A DNA stretch of 43,215 bases from Chara braunii (taxonomy: Eukaryota > Streptophyta > Charophyceae > Charales > Characeae): positions 2,655 through 45,869 of the forward strand of contig BFEA01000901.1 of NCBI GenBank assembly GCA_003427395.1, given 5' to 3'. Both the position numbers and the translations under genes were made by a program. The notes below the pieces were generated by a model that was not told the origin of the DNA, did no database searches, and saw only the letters and a program-made list of their open reading frames with translations. Position 1 is the stretch's first letter; each line of letters opens with the position of its first letter. Below, piece after piece: positions 1 to 10,074 of this stretch.

Positions 1-119
1 GGTTTGCCGCCTCCTCCTGATGAGAGACGAGGAGCGCAGCTCGTTCAAACGCGTAGAGGATGATGCGCAACTTGAGCAAGTGTTTACACTCTGGTTAATG
101 GTTCTTTTTTTTTTTTTTT

Positions 120-340
120 TTAAGGAGAAAATGAAAGACTCTGCACTTTGCAGTGTGCAGCGTCTTTTTTGTCTTTTTTTTTGTTGTTGTTCTTCAAAAA
201 CACTTGCTCCTTTCTATGTGAAATTGTTTTGCTTGCTCGTACGAGACCAACTTGGCCAAGTGCCCACCCAATTCTTGTACCCAGTTGGCCTTGAACACTC
301 GATCTGCTATTAGCCTTTTTTTTTTTTCTTTTTTTTTTTT
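120..340. repeat. Poly-T and T-rich low-complexity tracts
   Basis: Long T runs lie near 104-121, 163-190 and 316-342, broken only by single C or G bases. The short open frames crossing them are translations of homopolymer and show no conserved motif. I see no gene in the first 430 bases. Confidence 0.8.
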
Positions 341-436
341 TAAAGGTCATTATTATGGATATGAATTATTACGGTTCCAGTGCCCAAGGCAGCAACAGAA
401 CAGAAACATTTCGAAAATGTGGGGATGGCAAGGCCT

Positions 437-551
437 CTACCGTCTTCCCCCGAACATAACGAACCCTGAAAACGAACGTATACAAGGTATGTTTCTGGCC
501 CGATACAGTCAAAATGAGGGTGCACTGTGTTCGGGGGACGAACGATGGTAG
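437..551. repeat. Foldback repeat 1, imperfect
   Basis: The outer ends are complementary: CTACCGTCTTCCCCCGAACA at 437 pairs imperfectly with the strand ending GATGGTAG at 551, leaving a loop of roughly 60 bases. The terminal sequence (CTACC, then TCTTCC, then CCGAA) is shared with the cleaner foldback at 655-765, so the two look like members of one short hairpin family. No open frame of interest lies inside. Confidence 0.6.
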
Positions 552-654
552 CCCTCAAACTCAAGCAGAGCCCCTCCCCTGTAGTGCGGCCGCAAAACAG
601 GTCCGAACGCAAAACAAGAAAAGACATGTACAAAGTTACAAAGACGTATATATC

Positions 655-765
655 CTACCTTCTTCCACCGAATACAACGTACGGTCATTATAGCTGTATC
701 TAGACTGAAAGATGCCTCAAATACAGCTATAATGACCGTACGTTGTATTCGGGCGAAGAAGGTAG
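655..765. repeat. Near-perfect foldback (hairpin) with 45-bp arms
   Basis: Positions 655-699 and 721-765 are reverse complements at 43 of 45 positions, with a 21-base loop (700-720). Arms of this length and quality are rare by chance. Size and shape would suit a MITE-like hairpin transposon or a small-RNA (miRNA/siRNA) precursor. The arm ends match those of the foldback at 437-551, which favours a mobile hairpin. No target-site duplication is clear. Confidence 0.85.
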
Positions 766-924
766 AAGCACGACTACCCGTAGTGTCAAGCAATGCCCAC
801 GTTGCTCTCGAACAGGTCTCCAATCATTAAACAATGCAAACAAAAAACATACGCGATAGCCAATCAAGTTCTAAATAGACGAAGCCCAAGAAGAAAACCA
901 AACCATCGAAAGCATCTCTCAAAT

Positions 925-1182
925 CATTAACCAATCATTAATCAATCATTAACGAATCATTAACCAATCAAGTACTGAAAACCATCGAAACCATTGGTCT
1001 CCAATCATCCAGTTCAGAATGTTTTCTTGCGACCGGACATGGTTGAGGATCAATGGCATCTAAGGATTACCTTTTTTTTTTTTTTTTTTGAGCGTTTCTT
1101 TTGAGTCTCCAATCATCCAATTCAGAATGTTTGCTTGCGACCGGACATGTTATTCTTTAGATGCAATTGATCCTCTTCAACC
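925..1182. repeat. Nested short direct and inverted repeats
   Basis: Four tandem copies of an ~11-base unit (CAATCATTAAC-like) lie at 925-970. A 45-bp segment at 997-1041 recurs at 1105-1149 with three differences. The flanking segments 1041-1066 and 1155-1182 are imperfect inverted repeats around a poly-T run. The block looks like a small duplication followed by an inversion. No coding signal is visible. Confidence 0.75.
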
Positions 1183-1454
1183 ACGCAACCCTGCCGACAA
1201 ACCGGGCAAAAAGGATCCGCCTTCGTTTCTATTTTTTGCAAAAAGGATCACCTTTATGCACGACCCTGCATGGCCGAGCGATCCAACTACTTAGGCTACT
1301 TGGCGTGCCCGGCCATGCAGCATGGTCGTGGACCCCCGGGAAGTGGCCCAGGGATAACCAGCACGGAGCACCCCGTGCACGCAAAACTGAAAAATCTGCC
1401 CTTTTTTTCTTCTTCTTTTTTGGGGGGTCGGGGTGCCAGTTTGTCTACCTGTTT

Positions 1455-1461
1455 CATTCAT

Positions 1462-1500
<39 letters not shown>

Positions 1501-1503
1501 TTT
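1455..1503. repeat. (ATTT)n microsatellite
   Basis: About twelve perfect tetranucleotide units. Reading frames through it yield only a periodic Leu/Phe/Ile/Tyr pattern and were discarded. Confidence 0.95.
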
Positions 1504-1788
1504 CCCAAAAAAAATCAGGGGCATATCGAAAATTTTGAATTTTCCCCAAAAAAAATCATGCCGGTTCGTCGACTCACAATTCTCCGTTAGTCAACTTGCA
1601 GTGCTGTCAGGCTGGCTGGGCAGGGTGGCCAACCCACGGAGTTCATCATTGTACGATACGCCATGCTCGCTTAATCATCTTGCAGCGCTTTTAATTTATT
1701 AAATTATTATATTATATACATATTGAGGATGTATCGTTTGGAGCTACTGACTGAATCATTTGAAACTTGTATATATCGTCAAACAGTA

Positions 1789-1795
<7 letters not shown>

Positions 1796-1827
<32 letters not shown>
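1796..1827. repeat. Poly-A tract
   Basis: An uninterrupted run of about 31 A residues. It could be the tail of a retroposed sequence, but no recognisable SINE, LINE or cDNA body lies upstream, so it is listed only as a homopolymer. Confidence 0.9.
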
Positions 1828-1829
<2 letters not shown>

Positions 1830-2082
1830 CATGTATGTGGTTTGATCATCCAGCCCCAAGGAACGTACTCACAGGCCCCCGATCGATTTGCTTAAGATCG
1901 AACGGCCGCTGCTGCCTCTCCACCAGTGCTTGTCAACCTTCCTTTCAAGGAAAGAAAAGAATATGTAATAGATGGCCCAGATTTCCTGAGAGTGATTTTC
2001 ACACTCTCCTTCGCTTTCCGTTTTTGGAAAATCGATGCCGATGTACGGTCGCTGCTCCCTCTCCTCGAGTAACTGTCCAGCT

Positions 2083-2522
2083 TTCCTTTGTTTTTTTTCT
2101 TTTTACTCCACCTTTCATTTTTTTTTCACTTCTTTCTTTTTAAAGATATTCATTCATATATTGCAAAAAAAAAACATCATTTGAGGCCGCAGACCTTGCA
2201 ATTCAACCCGGGGAAAAAAAAAATAAAAAAAAATCCACTGAGAGCATTACTCAGCTCAGCTTAGTGAGCACACGTTTCCGTCCACTCGAGGAACCACCTC
2301 TCAAATTCTACTTAGTCAATTACCTTCCTTTTTTTTTTTTTCACTCCACCTTTCCTTGTTTTTCCTTGAAAAGAAAAACAAACATATTCATTCATATATT
2401 GCAAAAATAAAAACATCCTTTGAGGACGCGGACCTCACAATTCAACCCAGAAAAAATAAAATAAAAAATTCCACCGAGAGCATTACTCAGCTCAGCTTAG
2501 TGAGCACACGTTTCCGTCCATC
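2083..2522. repeat. Direct duplication, two ~200-bp copies
   Basis: Segment 2083-2286 is repeated at 2324-2522. Both begin with a T-rich tract plus ACTCCACCTTTC, continue through ATTCATTCATATATTGCAAA and end with a conserved block starting GAGAGCATTACTCAGC. Differences are mostly in homopolymer length and scattered substitutions. The remainder of 1-2,770 holds no gene that I can support. Confidence 0.8.
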
Positions 2523-2776
2523 GTACAACCTGCTGTGAGGCCCGAGATCGCTATTCCTCTCTCGGGAAGATCGTTTTTCGAGAGAGAGCACTTTTCCTCC
2601 CAAAAGGAAGACTCCACGAACTTTCCCCGAACATCGTAATCAGTATCCTTTCTTTTTTTTTTTTTGTTTTTTTTTTTGTTTCGTAATTAGTTAGTATCTC
2701 CATCTGTCTCTACTCACATCGAGGAGAATATGAAAATACTACATAGAGAGGATTCAAGGAGGAAGAATAACCAGAA

Positions 2777-4884
2777 ATGTTGTCTCTTAGTTTTGCTAAC
2801 ATACTAGTTTATGCTATGAAAATAGTATCCGCGTATGGGATGGCAGACCTAGAGGCGGTGGAAGCATTAAGAGAAAAGGTGATGAAAATGATAGAAGAAG
2901 GAGAGGTAGAGTTGGTATATCATCTTCTTGAAAGGTTAAGAGGATCAGCAAGGACTCAATCCCAAAATGCAAATCAATTTTTTTTAGGGGTAGGCTCAAA
3001 CAAAGGTCTCAAAGGCGGTACAGAGGGGTACACAAAAGGTGTCGCCCAGTTCCCATGCTCGTAACTGAAGAAAGTAAAATTTATTTCGACCGGGAACGAG
3101 AGTTGATAGGAGAAATGTGAGAGAGAGCAGAAAACAAGTTATGTCATATTAGTAAGGCAACAAAAAATACGCTAATCATAGAAGAGTTTGAATTTTTCAC
3201 GGTGTTGGAGAAAAAATTGATGGTTGAGACTATGGAGGGTAGACATAAATGATGACGAACGCGGATGTTTTGACGTTGATAATATCATGTTGATTCGAAT
3301 TCACTCCGTGTCACATGAGACGTGAAATTCACAAGGTGTGTGACATCCCAATCTAGATGATTAAGGGAACGTGGTTAACTATCTTGGTGAAAAAATTCGG
3401 ACATATGTGTCAGACTATTCGAGTGAGGCATATGCATCCCCTCAGTTTACTTCATCAAGCTAAATGAGACTTTATGATGGGTAAATGATCTACAACGTTT
3501 AAATGTTGTAACTGTAAGAGACTCAGGGTGTCTGTTGAACGTTGATGTTCTTTCGAAAGTCTGCGCATGATGATCTATACTATCACTTATAGTCTTATAT
3601 TCTGACTATAACCTGTTTCCTGTCTACCCACCAAATAAACGTATGATAGCTATGCATACGTCAAAGGACTGATCCATATGAAAATCGCATCACAAGGATG
3701 GACGAATGAAGTCATCATGGTTCAAAGGCATATGGTAAGGGTTATGCAGACAGTTAGTCTTTATATAACACAACTTTACATTTATGACTTGGTTATGAAA
3801 GAGCTAAAAGAGAAAGGTAAACATAAGGTTATGTAGGGAATAAGAGGTTTTATTTGGGTTGTGAAAAACGTCAAAAGAAAAAGGTAAACATAAGATTATG
3901 TAGGGAATAAGAGGTTTTGTTTGGGATCATGTGCAAGACCTTTGAAAGGTTCTAGCCTATTGAAGGATCACAACCTCACTGCGAGTGGGTCAAAATTCAG
4001 ACATTGTATGCACATAACGACTATGTTAGGGTTTGTGTGCGACAAGAGGGGTCGTCGGCCATATGCTAAGAAGACGAATAAAATTCTCAAATCACAGGCG
4101 TCATTCAGAACAATTACGAAAGTGCGTAGTTTTTGCAGGTTCTTTATCAAGGGGTTTGCAGGAAAAACTGAGTAGCCGCGAAAGCTTATGCGCTAAGGCC
4201 AATAATCAAAATGAGGAGAGAAGCAAAAATTCCTAATTAAGGGTTTGAATAGGAAATTCAGAGACGGAGGTCTAGTACTGGGAGTAACTGACTATACTGT
4301 CACATTTACCAAACCATTTACTAGGACAACGGATGCAAGATCAACTGCCTTATGAGGGGTGTTGATTCAAATGGATTGCAAAGGGAACGAACGATCGTTA
4401 AGGTTTGAAAGTCGAACATGTAATTTTACTGAGAGAAATTACTCTCAATTTAAGCTCGAGACTTTGACAGTTCTTCGTTGCTTACGAATCTTCAAGAATT
4501 AGAAGGTTCATGTTAAGAAAATACTCAACTGCTCTAGTTGGTTCTCTTAAGAATTACGCTACTTCGGATCCAACTATTATCAGGTGGCTTATGTAGTTCT
4601 TGATGTTTGACTTTGAGTTAGAGTGTATTACAGGGAATAAGAATACAACAAATAGGTTAAGTCGCATCGACTGGGACAAGGGCAATAAAGGAGTAATCGA
4701 GGACGCTCCACTGGTCGATGACTTTTTTTATAAAGAAGAGGATGTGAAACTTCAAATCAACTAATGGTCAGTGACCATATGTGAATATGTTACTCTTGGG
4801 TGATCTGCGTGGCTAACGTCTCAAAGTCATGTACGTCGGTCAAACATAGTTCTCAAACCCTTTGTTGAGAAGACACGCTGGAGC
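2777..4884 (+). pseudogene. Decayed Ty3/gypsy-type pol (linker, RT, RNase H)
   Basis: The + strand carries a heavily mutated reverse transcriptase and RNase H, with many stops and frame changes. Landmarks colinear with the intact-looking pol at 38,233-40,000 are an RIHSV block near 3,290; NDLQRLNVVTVRD near 3,490; QGWTNEVIMVQRHMVRVM near 3,690; a YIYD where YxDD is expected near 3,780; LGFVCDKRGRRP near 4,030; and an RNase H tail with TNRLSRIDWDKG near 4,650. About 2,777-3,240 would be the protease-RT linker. Homology stops abruptly at 4,884, where tandem unit A begins. It is a relative, not a copy, of the element at 24,037. Non-functional. Confidence 0.8.
3813..3925. repeat. 46-bp direct duplication inside decayed pol
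   Basis: Segment 3813-3858 recurs at 3880-3925 with two differences, at 67-bp spacing. It lies just after the degenerate RT active-site region and contributes to its frame disruption. It looks like a local slippage or repair duplication. Confidence 0.8.
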
Positions 4885-5540
4885 GTGGTCTTGATTATTG
4901 AGGTTGATCTGCTCGTTGGGCTTGTGGCTCAGCAAACTTACAGGATGCCACAGTCACTGGCTAGGGCGCATAGGGTTTAACCCTTGGCCAAGGGCCCGGA
5001 GGTCCATAGGCTGGTCATTGCCGAAACAGTACTTTCCCAAATTGTGAGGGCACTATCCCTACCGCTTGGGAGCATTGTCCCCTTCATAAAACTTGCCCCT
5101 CTTGAGCCAAATTTATGGTTTCCGTTGAGTTTTAGTAAATTTTGAACGCCCAAGTTTTTCTTCTTCTTCTTTTCTTAATTCTCCATCTCTTATCGCACCA
5201 TCGCTTTCTTTCCCTTTCTTAAGACATGAGTTACTGTCATTGCTTTCCTTGGAGCGTTTGCCTCCTTGGCAACAAATAATTGAGCCATCACTTCCACATC
5301 GATCTTTTTAAGATCCTAACCATACCCTGCTGCAGCATCTATGACCTTTTTTTTTGTCGGACTTGCCACATATGAAAGAGGTCCACTTGGTCCAACTCCT
5401 CGTCCTTCACTCGCTTCTTAATCGTGACCCATGTCAATTTCATTCTCAACGCACCTCGCTTAATCAGCGCCGAAGCCTCAAAATCTGTAAAGTGACGTAA
5501 AAAGGTCACACACTACTCTTCTTCTGCCACCACAGAAACT
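4885..5540 (-). pseudogene. Gag-like coding remnant, third block (copy A)
   Basis: Read on the - strand this matches the better preserved block in copy B (12,337-13,030). Features are an FTDFEASV stretch, a K/E/R-rich segment with a run of lysines, and a Pro/Gln-rich end. The composition (charged helical part, then Pro-rich part) suits a retrotransposon Gag, but I cannot name the family. It carries several stops and is cut at 4885 by the junction with the + strand pol remnant. Inferred to be a truncated Gag. Confidence 0.45.
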
Positions 5541-5548
5541 CAAAAGAA

Positions 5549-6045
5549 AAATTCCCACAGGAAATAAAAGTTGAAAAAACATTCCATAAAAACATAATTC
5601 TTCTTATTTATAAATTATTATTCCACTGTTCGTGAAATTGTATAATTTTCAATTTTATTTGATAAATTTTCGTTTAAATATGAGTTTTTCCTTCCAACTA
5701 CATTTATTTGTTAAAGATAGAATGAACGTCTGGAATAGTTTATGAAACGTCTTAATTAAACTTTCATTCTACTACAACAAATATCTTCTAATTTAGATTG
5801 GATCAACCTATTTATGACTGAAAATCCTTACATAGAATCAAAGGTCAATTAAAATATTTCATGAACTCATACAGACTTTCATTCCAACTCTAGCATGCTT
5901 TTCAAATAAGAAGGGATACCCCATTCTTGAAATGAAAGTTTTCAAGTAAAACGAAAAATTTTAAAATTGGAATGACATTTTTTAAGATGGAATAAAAATT
6001 TCAAATTTAGAATATAATTTTTTTGTAGAATAATTATTTAATTTT
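5549..6045. repeat. AT-rich foldback repeat R, copy 1 (unit A)
   Basis: One of four related ~490-bp AT-rich segments (also 6428-6922, 13,053-13,556 and 13,935-14,428). They start with AAAATTCCCA followed by GAAATAAAA and end near TAGAAT-ATTATT. Inside are inverted arms of about 45 bp (GGAATGAA-GTCTGG / CAGACTTTCATTCC). It sits between two coding-like - strand blocks. A non-autonomous foldback/MITE-like insertion is the simplest reading. Confidence 0.7.
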
Positions 6046-6059
6046 GAAAACAAAAATTA

Positions 6060-6430
6060 TTGTTTTCTTCGTCATTTTTTTGAAAGTCGTAGTGAATGTA
6101 CGCACCACAGTAAACCCATTCCGACTTAGGACTTCCAGATCTGCTTTAGTTAACAGACCGTCCTTTTACTTCAAACGCCTTTGCATTTCTTTCTTAAAGT
6201 TTTCTCTAACTCCTGCCGCATCTGTCACCCCATTCATAATCTTTGACAAAACCTCCCACCAAATATATTTATGCATTTATTTAGATTTATCAACGACCAC
6301 CTTATCAACCGTAACTTGTCGTAGTAACTTCAACTATTCTAACACTCTCTTCCCTTTGAATAAGAAAATGTTAAGCTTTGGCATTTATAGTCATGCCAAA
6401 TCTCTCTTCCCGAAGGTCTTCAACATAAAA
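6060..6430 (-). pseudogene. Coding-like block 2, unknown protein (copy A)
   Basis: The - strand reads an interrupted peptide including KYIWWEVLSKIMNGVTDAAG, then ENFKKEMQRR, then KADLEVLSRNGFTVVR, with four or more stops. The equivalent block in unit B (13,560-13,925) has the same residues. It lies between two copies of repeat R and is followed on the same strand by the Gag-like block, so the three may be parts of one ancestral gene split by insertions. No family recognised. Confidence 0.4.
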
Positions 6431-6922
6431 ATTCCCAGGAGAAATAAAAATTAAAAAAGAAATTAATAAATAAAAAATCCTTCATATTTATAAATTACCA
6501 TTTTAATGTTCGTCCAATTACGTTTTTTTTTTTTTTTTTTAGAAGTTCCCGTCTAAATATGAGTTTTCCCTTCCAACTACATCCATTTGTTCAAGATGGA
6601 ATGAAAGTCTGGATAAGTTTACAAAATATTTTAATTAAACTTTCATTCTACTAAAACAAATATCTTCTTATTTAGATTCGATCAACCTATTTATGACAAG
6701 AAATCCTTACTGAGAATAACGTTCCAATTAAAATATTTCATTAACTCATCTTGACTTTCATTCCATCTCTAGCATGCAGTTCAAATAAAAAGGGATACCC
6801 CATTCTTAAAGTTTTCAAGTAAGACAAAAAAATTTAAAATTAGCATGACATTTTTAAAAATTGAACGAAAATTAAAAATTAAAAATGTAATTTTACTATA
6901 GAATGATTATTAATTCTGAATT
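6428..6922. repeat. AT-rich foldback repeat R, copy 2 (unit A)
   Basis: Homologous to 5549-6045 over its whole length, with an added T run at 6523-6540. Foldback arms are near 6596-6640 and 6724-6767. It lies between coding-like blocks 1 and 2 of unit A. Confidence 0.7.
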
Positions 6923-7119
6923 TTTTTTTCATTGTTGATTAAGCCCTTTGGAGACCCACCTTCATCTTTCGGCATGTCTTCGTCCGCATTTGTCATCTTT
7001 ACACTCCTTTTAAATCCCGTAGGAAATAAAAGATAGGTCAACTGACAACTTAGCAACCACCTTGCACCGTTCATTCCTGACCTAACCAATTGTACTTGAT
7101 TATCTGATCTAACTACCAT
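6910..7119 (-). CDS. Coding-like block 1, 69-aa open frame (copy A)
   Basis: An open frame on the - strand starting MVVRSDNQVQLVRSGMNGAR and containing MTNADEDMPKD. The same frame is open in unit B (14,626-14,417) with mostly conservative changes, which suggests real coding sequence. The 3' end runs into repeat R copy 2. It may be the first part of a gene continued in the blocks at 6,430-6,060 and 5,540-4,885. Function unknown; no domain recognised. Confidence 0.4.
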   Translation of the reverse strand: MVVRSDNQVQLVRSGMNGARWLLSCQLTYLLFPTGFKRSVKMTNADEDMPKDEGGSPKGLINNEKKIQN

Positions 7120-7247
7120 TATGCACTTTTTTTACTCACTAATATCATAACCTTACTACAAAGGATCTGATCTTACCGTTTATTACTTTTATTAATCACA
7201 TTGTATGTTTGCGTTTAAATATTTTAAATGGGCAAGAACAAACACTT

Positions 7248-8188
7248 ACACTGGATTCATGAAAACCTAACAAAACGACAAAACCTCATATTTTTTATAA
7301 AATGAAAAAGTAAAAGTGAAACTATTATTTTTTACATTAAAAAAAAAACGTTTTTAACTGTTTTTCGATAAAGGAGGCAAAAAATGAAGTAAAAAGTCAA
7401 TTGTTCCTCAAAATGTGCAAAAAAATTATTTCTTGCAAAATCCTTTTATACGGCTATAAGTCATTCTCAGTAGATTTGAAAAAAAACAAAGTTCAAATAG
7501 GATAATTTTTAAGGATCATAAGGCAAACTCAAAAGATGTTAAAAAAACGGATTTTGGTGAATACTCATTTATAGATTATAATTCATTTTCAGGAGTTAGG
7601 TAAAAACCAAGTCTGCGAAAACTAATTTATGAGACTATAAATCAAATTTGACGTTAATCATAAAACCCTTAGCAAAAAATATATGTGATTTAAAATAAGA
7701 ATAATAACAACTTTTGTCAGAAAGATTCCTTCAAATTCTTAGCCAAACACAAGTTTAAAAATTTGTGAAAAATAGGGAAAAAAAATCAAACACTATTAAA
7801 CAGTAAAAAATAATAAGTTCGCTAGATATGGAAAAACTTGTTTGAGAATATGTTTGAGCGTTCGAAAAACCCTTGAATACGTTCATTGTGCTATACATTT
7901 TGTAGGACAATAAACATGATTTTTTGAAATAACAAAAAATTGAGATATTTCAGTTTTTGAACATACGATGCTTCACCAGTTAATGATTTTATGTGGAAAA
8001 ACCTGTTTTTCTCCTCTCCACATGCAATGATTCTCAAAAAGTAATTTTCTATTCTTTTTTTTATGGTTGTTTTACTTCACGTAGAATTTTGTTCCTGGAG
8101 GAGGACTGAAAAACGTGCTATCATAAACTTGAATGCATTTCGTGCAAACCTAACACTTTGTTTTGTTAGGTTTTCACGAGTCCTGTGT
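7248..8188 (+). mobile_element. Non-autonomous TIR DNA element, copy 1 (941 bp)
   Basis: The left end ACACTGGATTCATGAAAACC and the reverse complement of the right end, ACACAGGACTCGTGAAAACC, are inverted repeats that continue through TAACAAAAC (about 29 bp with few mismatches). The interior is AT-rich with no coding capacity and has a recurrent TATAGxCTATAA-like motif. Unit B lacks the element at the equivalent place (near 14,750). A second, inverted, diverged copy lies at 21,025-21,899. The superfamily is undecided because no clean target-site duplication is visible. Confidence 0.8.
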
Positions 8189-10074
8189 TCTCTGAGCTCA
8201 TTTATAATTGAATAACTTAATAAAAATACCAGGGCATACCTTATCACAAGTGTAACATGACACTATCCTGACAACTTAATAGGTAGCTTAGCGATTTTTA
8301 CGGTACCAATGTGCTCTTTCGAGGTATCGGACGTGCAAAACTGTATCGATTCAAACGTCGTTTTCTCCATCAACGTTCATACTCATTGACGCGTTTGAAA
8401 TACTCTATGGTACCTGGATGTCACCATGGGTGCCATGATACATATTTGGTACTAACATATACATATGTTCTTCTACCTAATCTAGTATAATTATCAGATC
8501 TTAATACACCAGCCAGATAAAAAAAACCAATAAAGTTTGTCGTTTTGCATGCATCATCAACCTGCACTTAACCTGGGTTCATTCACTAAGGACCCCGATA
8601 GATAGCCGAGCTTCCCGACAACGACGCCACCTTACGAGCGTATCGGTCTTGAAGGGGGACCTTCCCGGCCTTGTCACGCACGATTTTGCAGGACTTGTCG
8701 TGGAGAGTGTTTGCCGCTTCGGCTGAGTGTGCTTATTGTACCTCTCGCGAGCCTCTATGACAATATATGGCCACATGAGGTATAACTTGCCTCCACTTGC
8801 GGGAGTTGTTACCATCCCTTAGGTGGGTGTATCCCTGCCGAGCTACCGAACCACTTATGAAGTTTTTTCGTATGCAATCGCAGAGGTGGCCCAACCGAGG
8901 GCGTTTCTCGTTCACTGTAGCACCATGGTAACAGAGCTGGGCCGCAAAGGTGGCCCAACCTTAGGTGGGGTAAGCGTGGTTAACGGCTAAATCGGACCCG
9001 TGCGTGAACCGTCACTCGAGGTGTTGATCTCTCGAACTCAATCTTGTGCCTGCCGAGTTAAATGATCATTCTAACAACGTGATACACTTTTCAACAAAAA
9101 CTAGAGTCTCCGTGCAACCTGTGCCTAGTCCCCTTTTCTGCTCAACCCATAATTGTTATTGTCCTCAAGCCCGTAAAGGTCATGCATGGGACCTTACAAA
9201 AATGATCGTTGTGGCACAACCCTCAGTCATATTAACTGGCCATGCGCGAATTTATGAGCAGTCACTATGATGGAATACTATGTGACCCCCCTTGAACCAT
9301 GGACTCGCATTCGACGCTCGGGTATCAGCTAACGCTCGCGGTTAAGGGTTAGTACTCTAACGAGCGCCAAAACAAACCGAGAGTTTTGCCATCTTCAGCA
9401 CCCTACTGCTGTTTAGACGCTGCACCTTCAATCGTCGCGTTTTGTCACCGTGGAAACACCCATGGTAACAGAGTTCAAAAGCGGTCTCGTTCAAGAGAAT
9501 AACACAATAGTAGAGATCAACCTTTGTTGAACGGGGCTAAATGAGGCGCTGGTGTGCTCAATTGCGCCGTTCTGCACTTTAGACCAACAAATCACATAAC
9601 TCTCCCCTTTTGCTCGCGAGCTCTAACAATCACCGTCACGAGACGTAGCCGGTACAACAGACCTAGACATGAAAGCGACCATGAGCAATGGCCAACCAAA
9701 TGCAAGGCGATCTCATACTCAGTAACCGTCCGTAACCACGTCGCGCCCTTAGACACGTCCATATTATCTCTGCCTCCTCCTCTCCACGGTGTCACAGGTG
9801 ATGATCGTAGTGGGGGGTTGACGTCAACCTTGGGGCTCAAGTGTGCTTCGCTAAACCCATATTTTCACTCGCTGCCCAACCTCCTTGCTCTGGTTCTCGA
9901 TCACCCCATGAGCCTAGGCCACACGTTCGGCCCCAACCATCTCTGCATCAGTGCTGGAGGGTAGGCAGACACGAGGAGAGCAGAGAGACATACACTCATG
10001 CTGACGTCAACAGTAGTCTCTCTCTTTCTAAGAACACACGTGCCCAGTCTGACTCTCTTTCCAGTTCGTGTCTC
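8189..10074. other. Non-coding part of unit A
   Basis: No gene supported. About 8,580-9,110 matches 14,900-15,200 in unit B and, inverted, 20,930-22,090. That third copy directly follows the extra ORF of the - strand Ty3 element, so this stretch may be LTR or 3'-flank sequence of that family. Open frames at 9,046-9,964 are not conserved as frames between copies. Confidence 0.5.

Noticed and set aside
1161-1702. Three overlapping ~90-125-codon frames
   Set aside because: They run through the (ATTT)n microsatellite and poly-T and have no independent coding character.
5549-6922. Repeat R as true spliceosomal introns
   Set aside because: I could not find convincing GT donors at the borders on the - strand, and the coding blocks also carry stops.
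9290-9400. tRNA-like fold around GCTAACGCTCGCGGTTAAGG
   Set aside because: Short stems are possible, but there is no cloverleaf with proper T-arm, anticodon arm and acceptor pairing.
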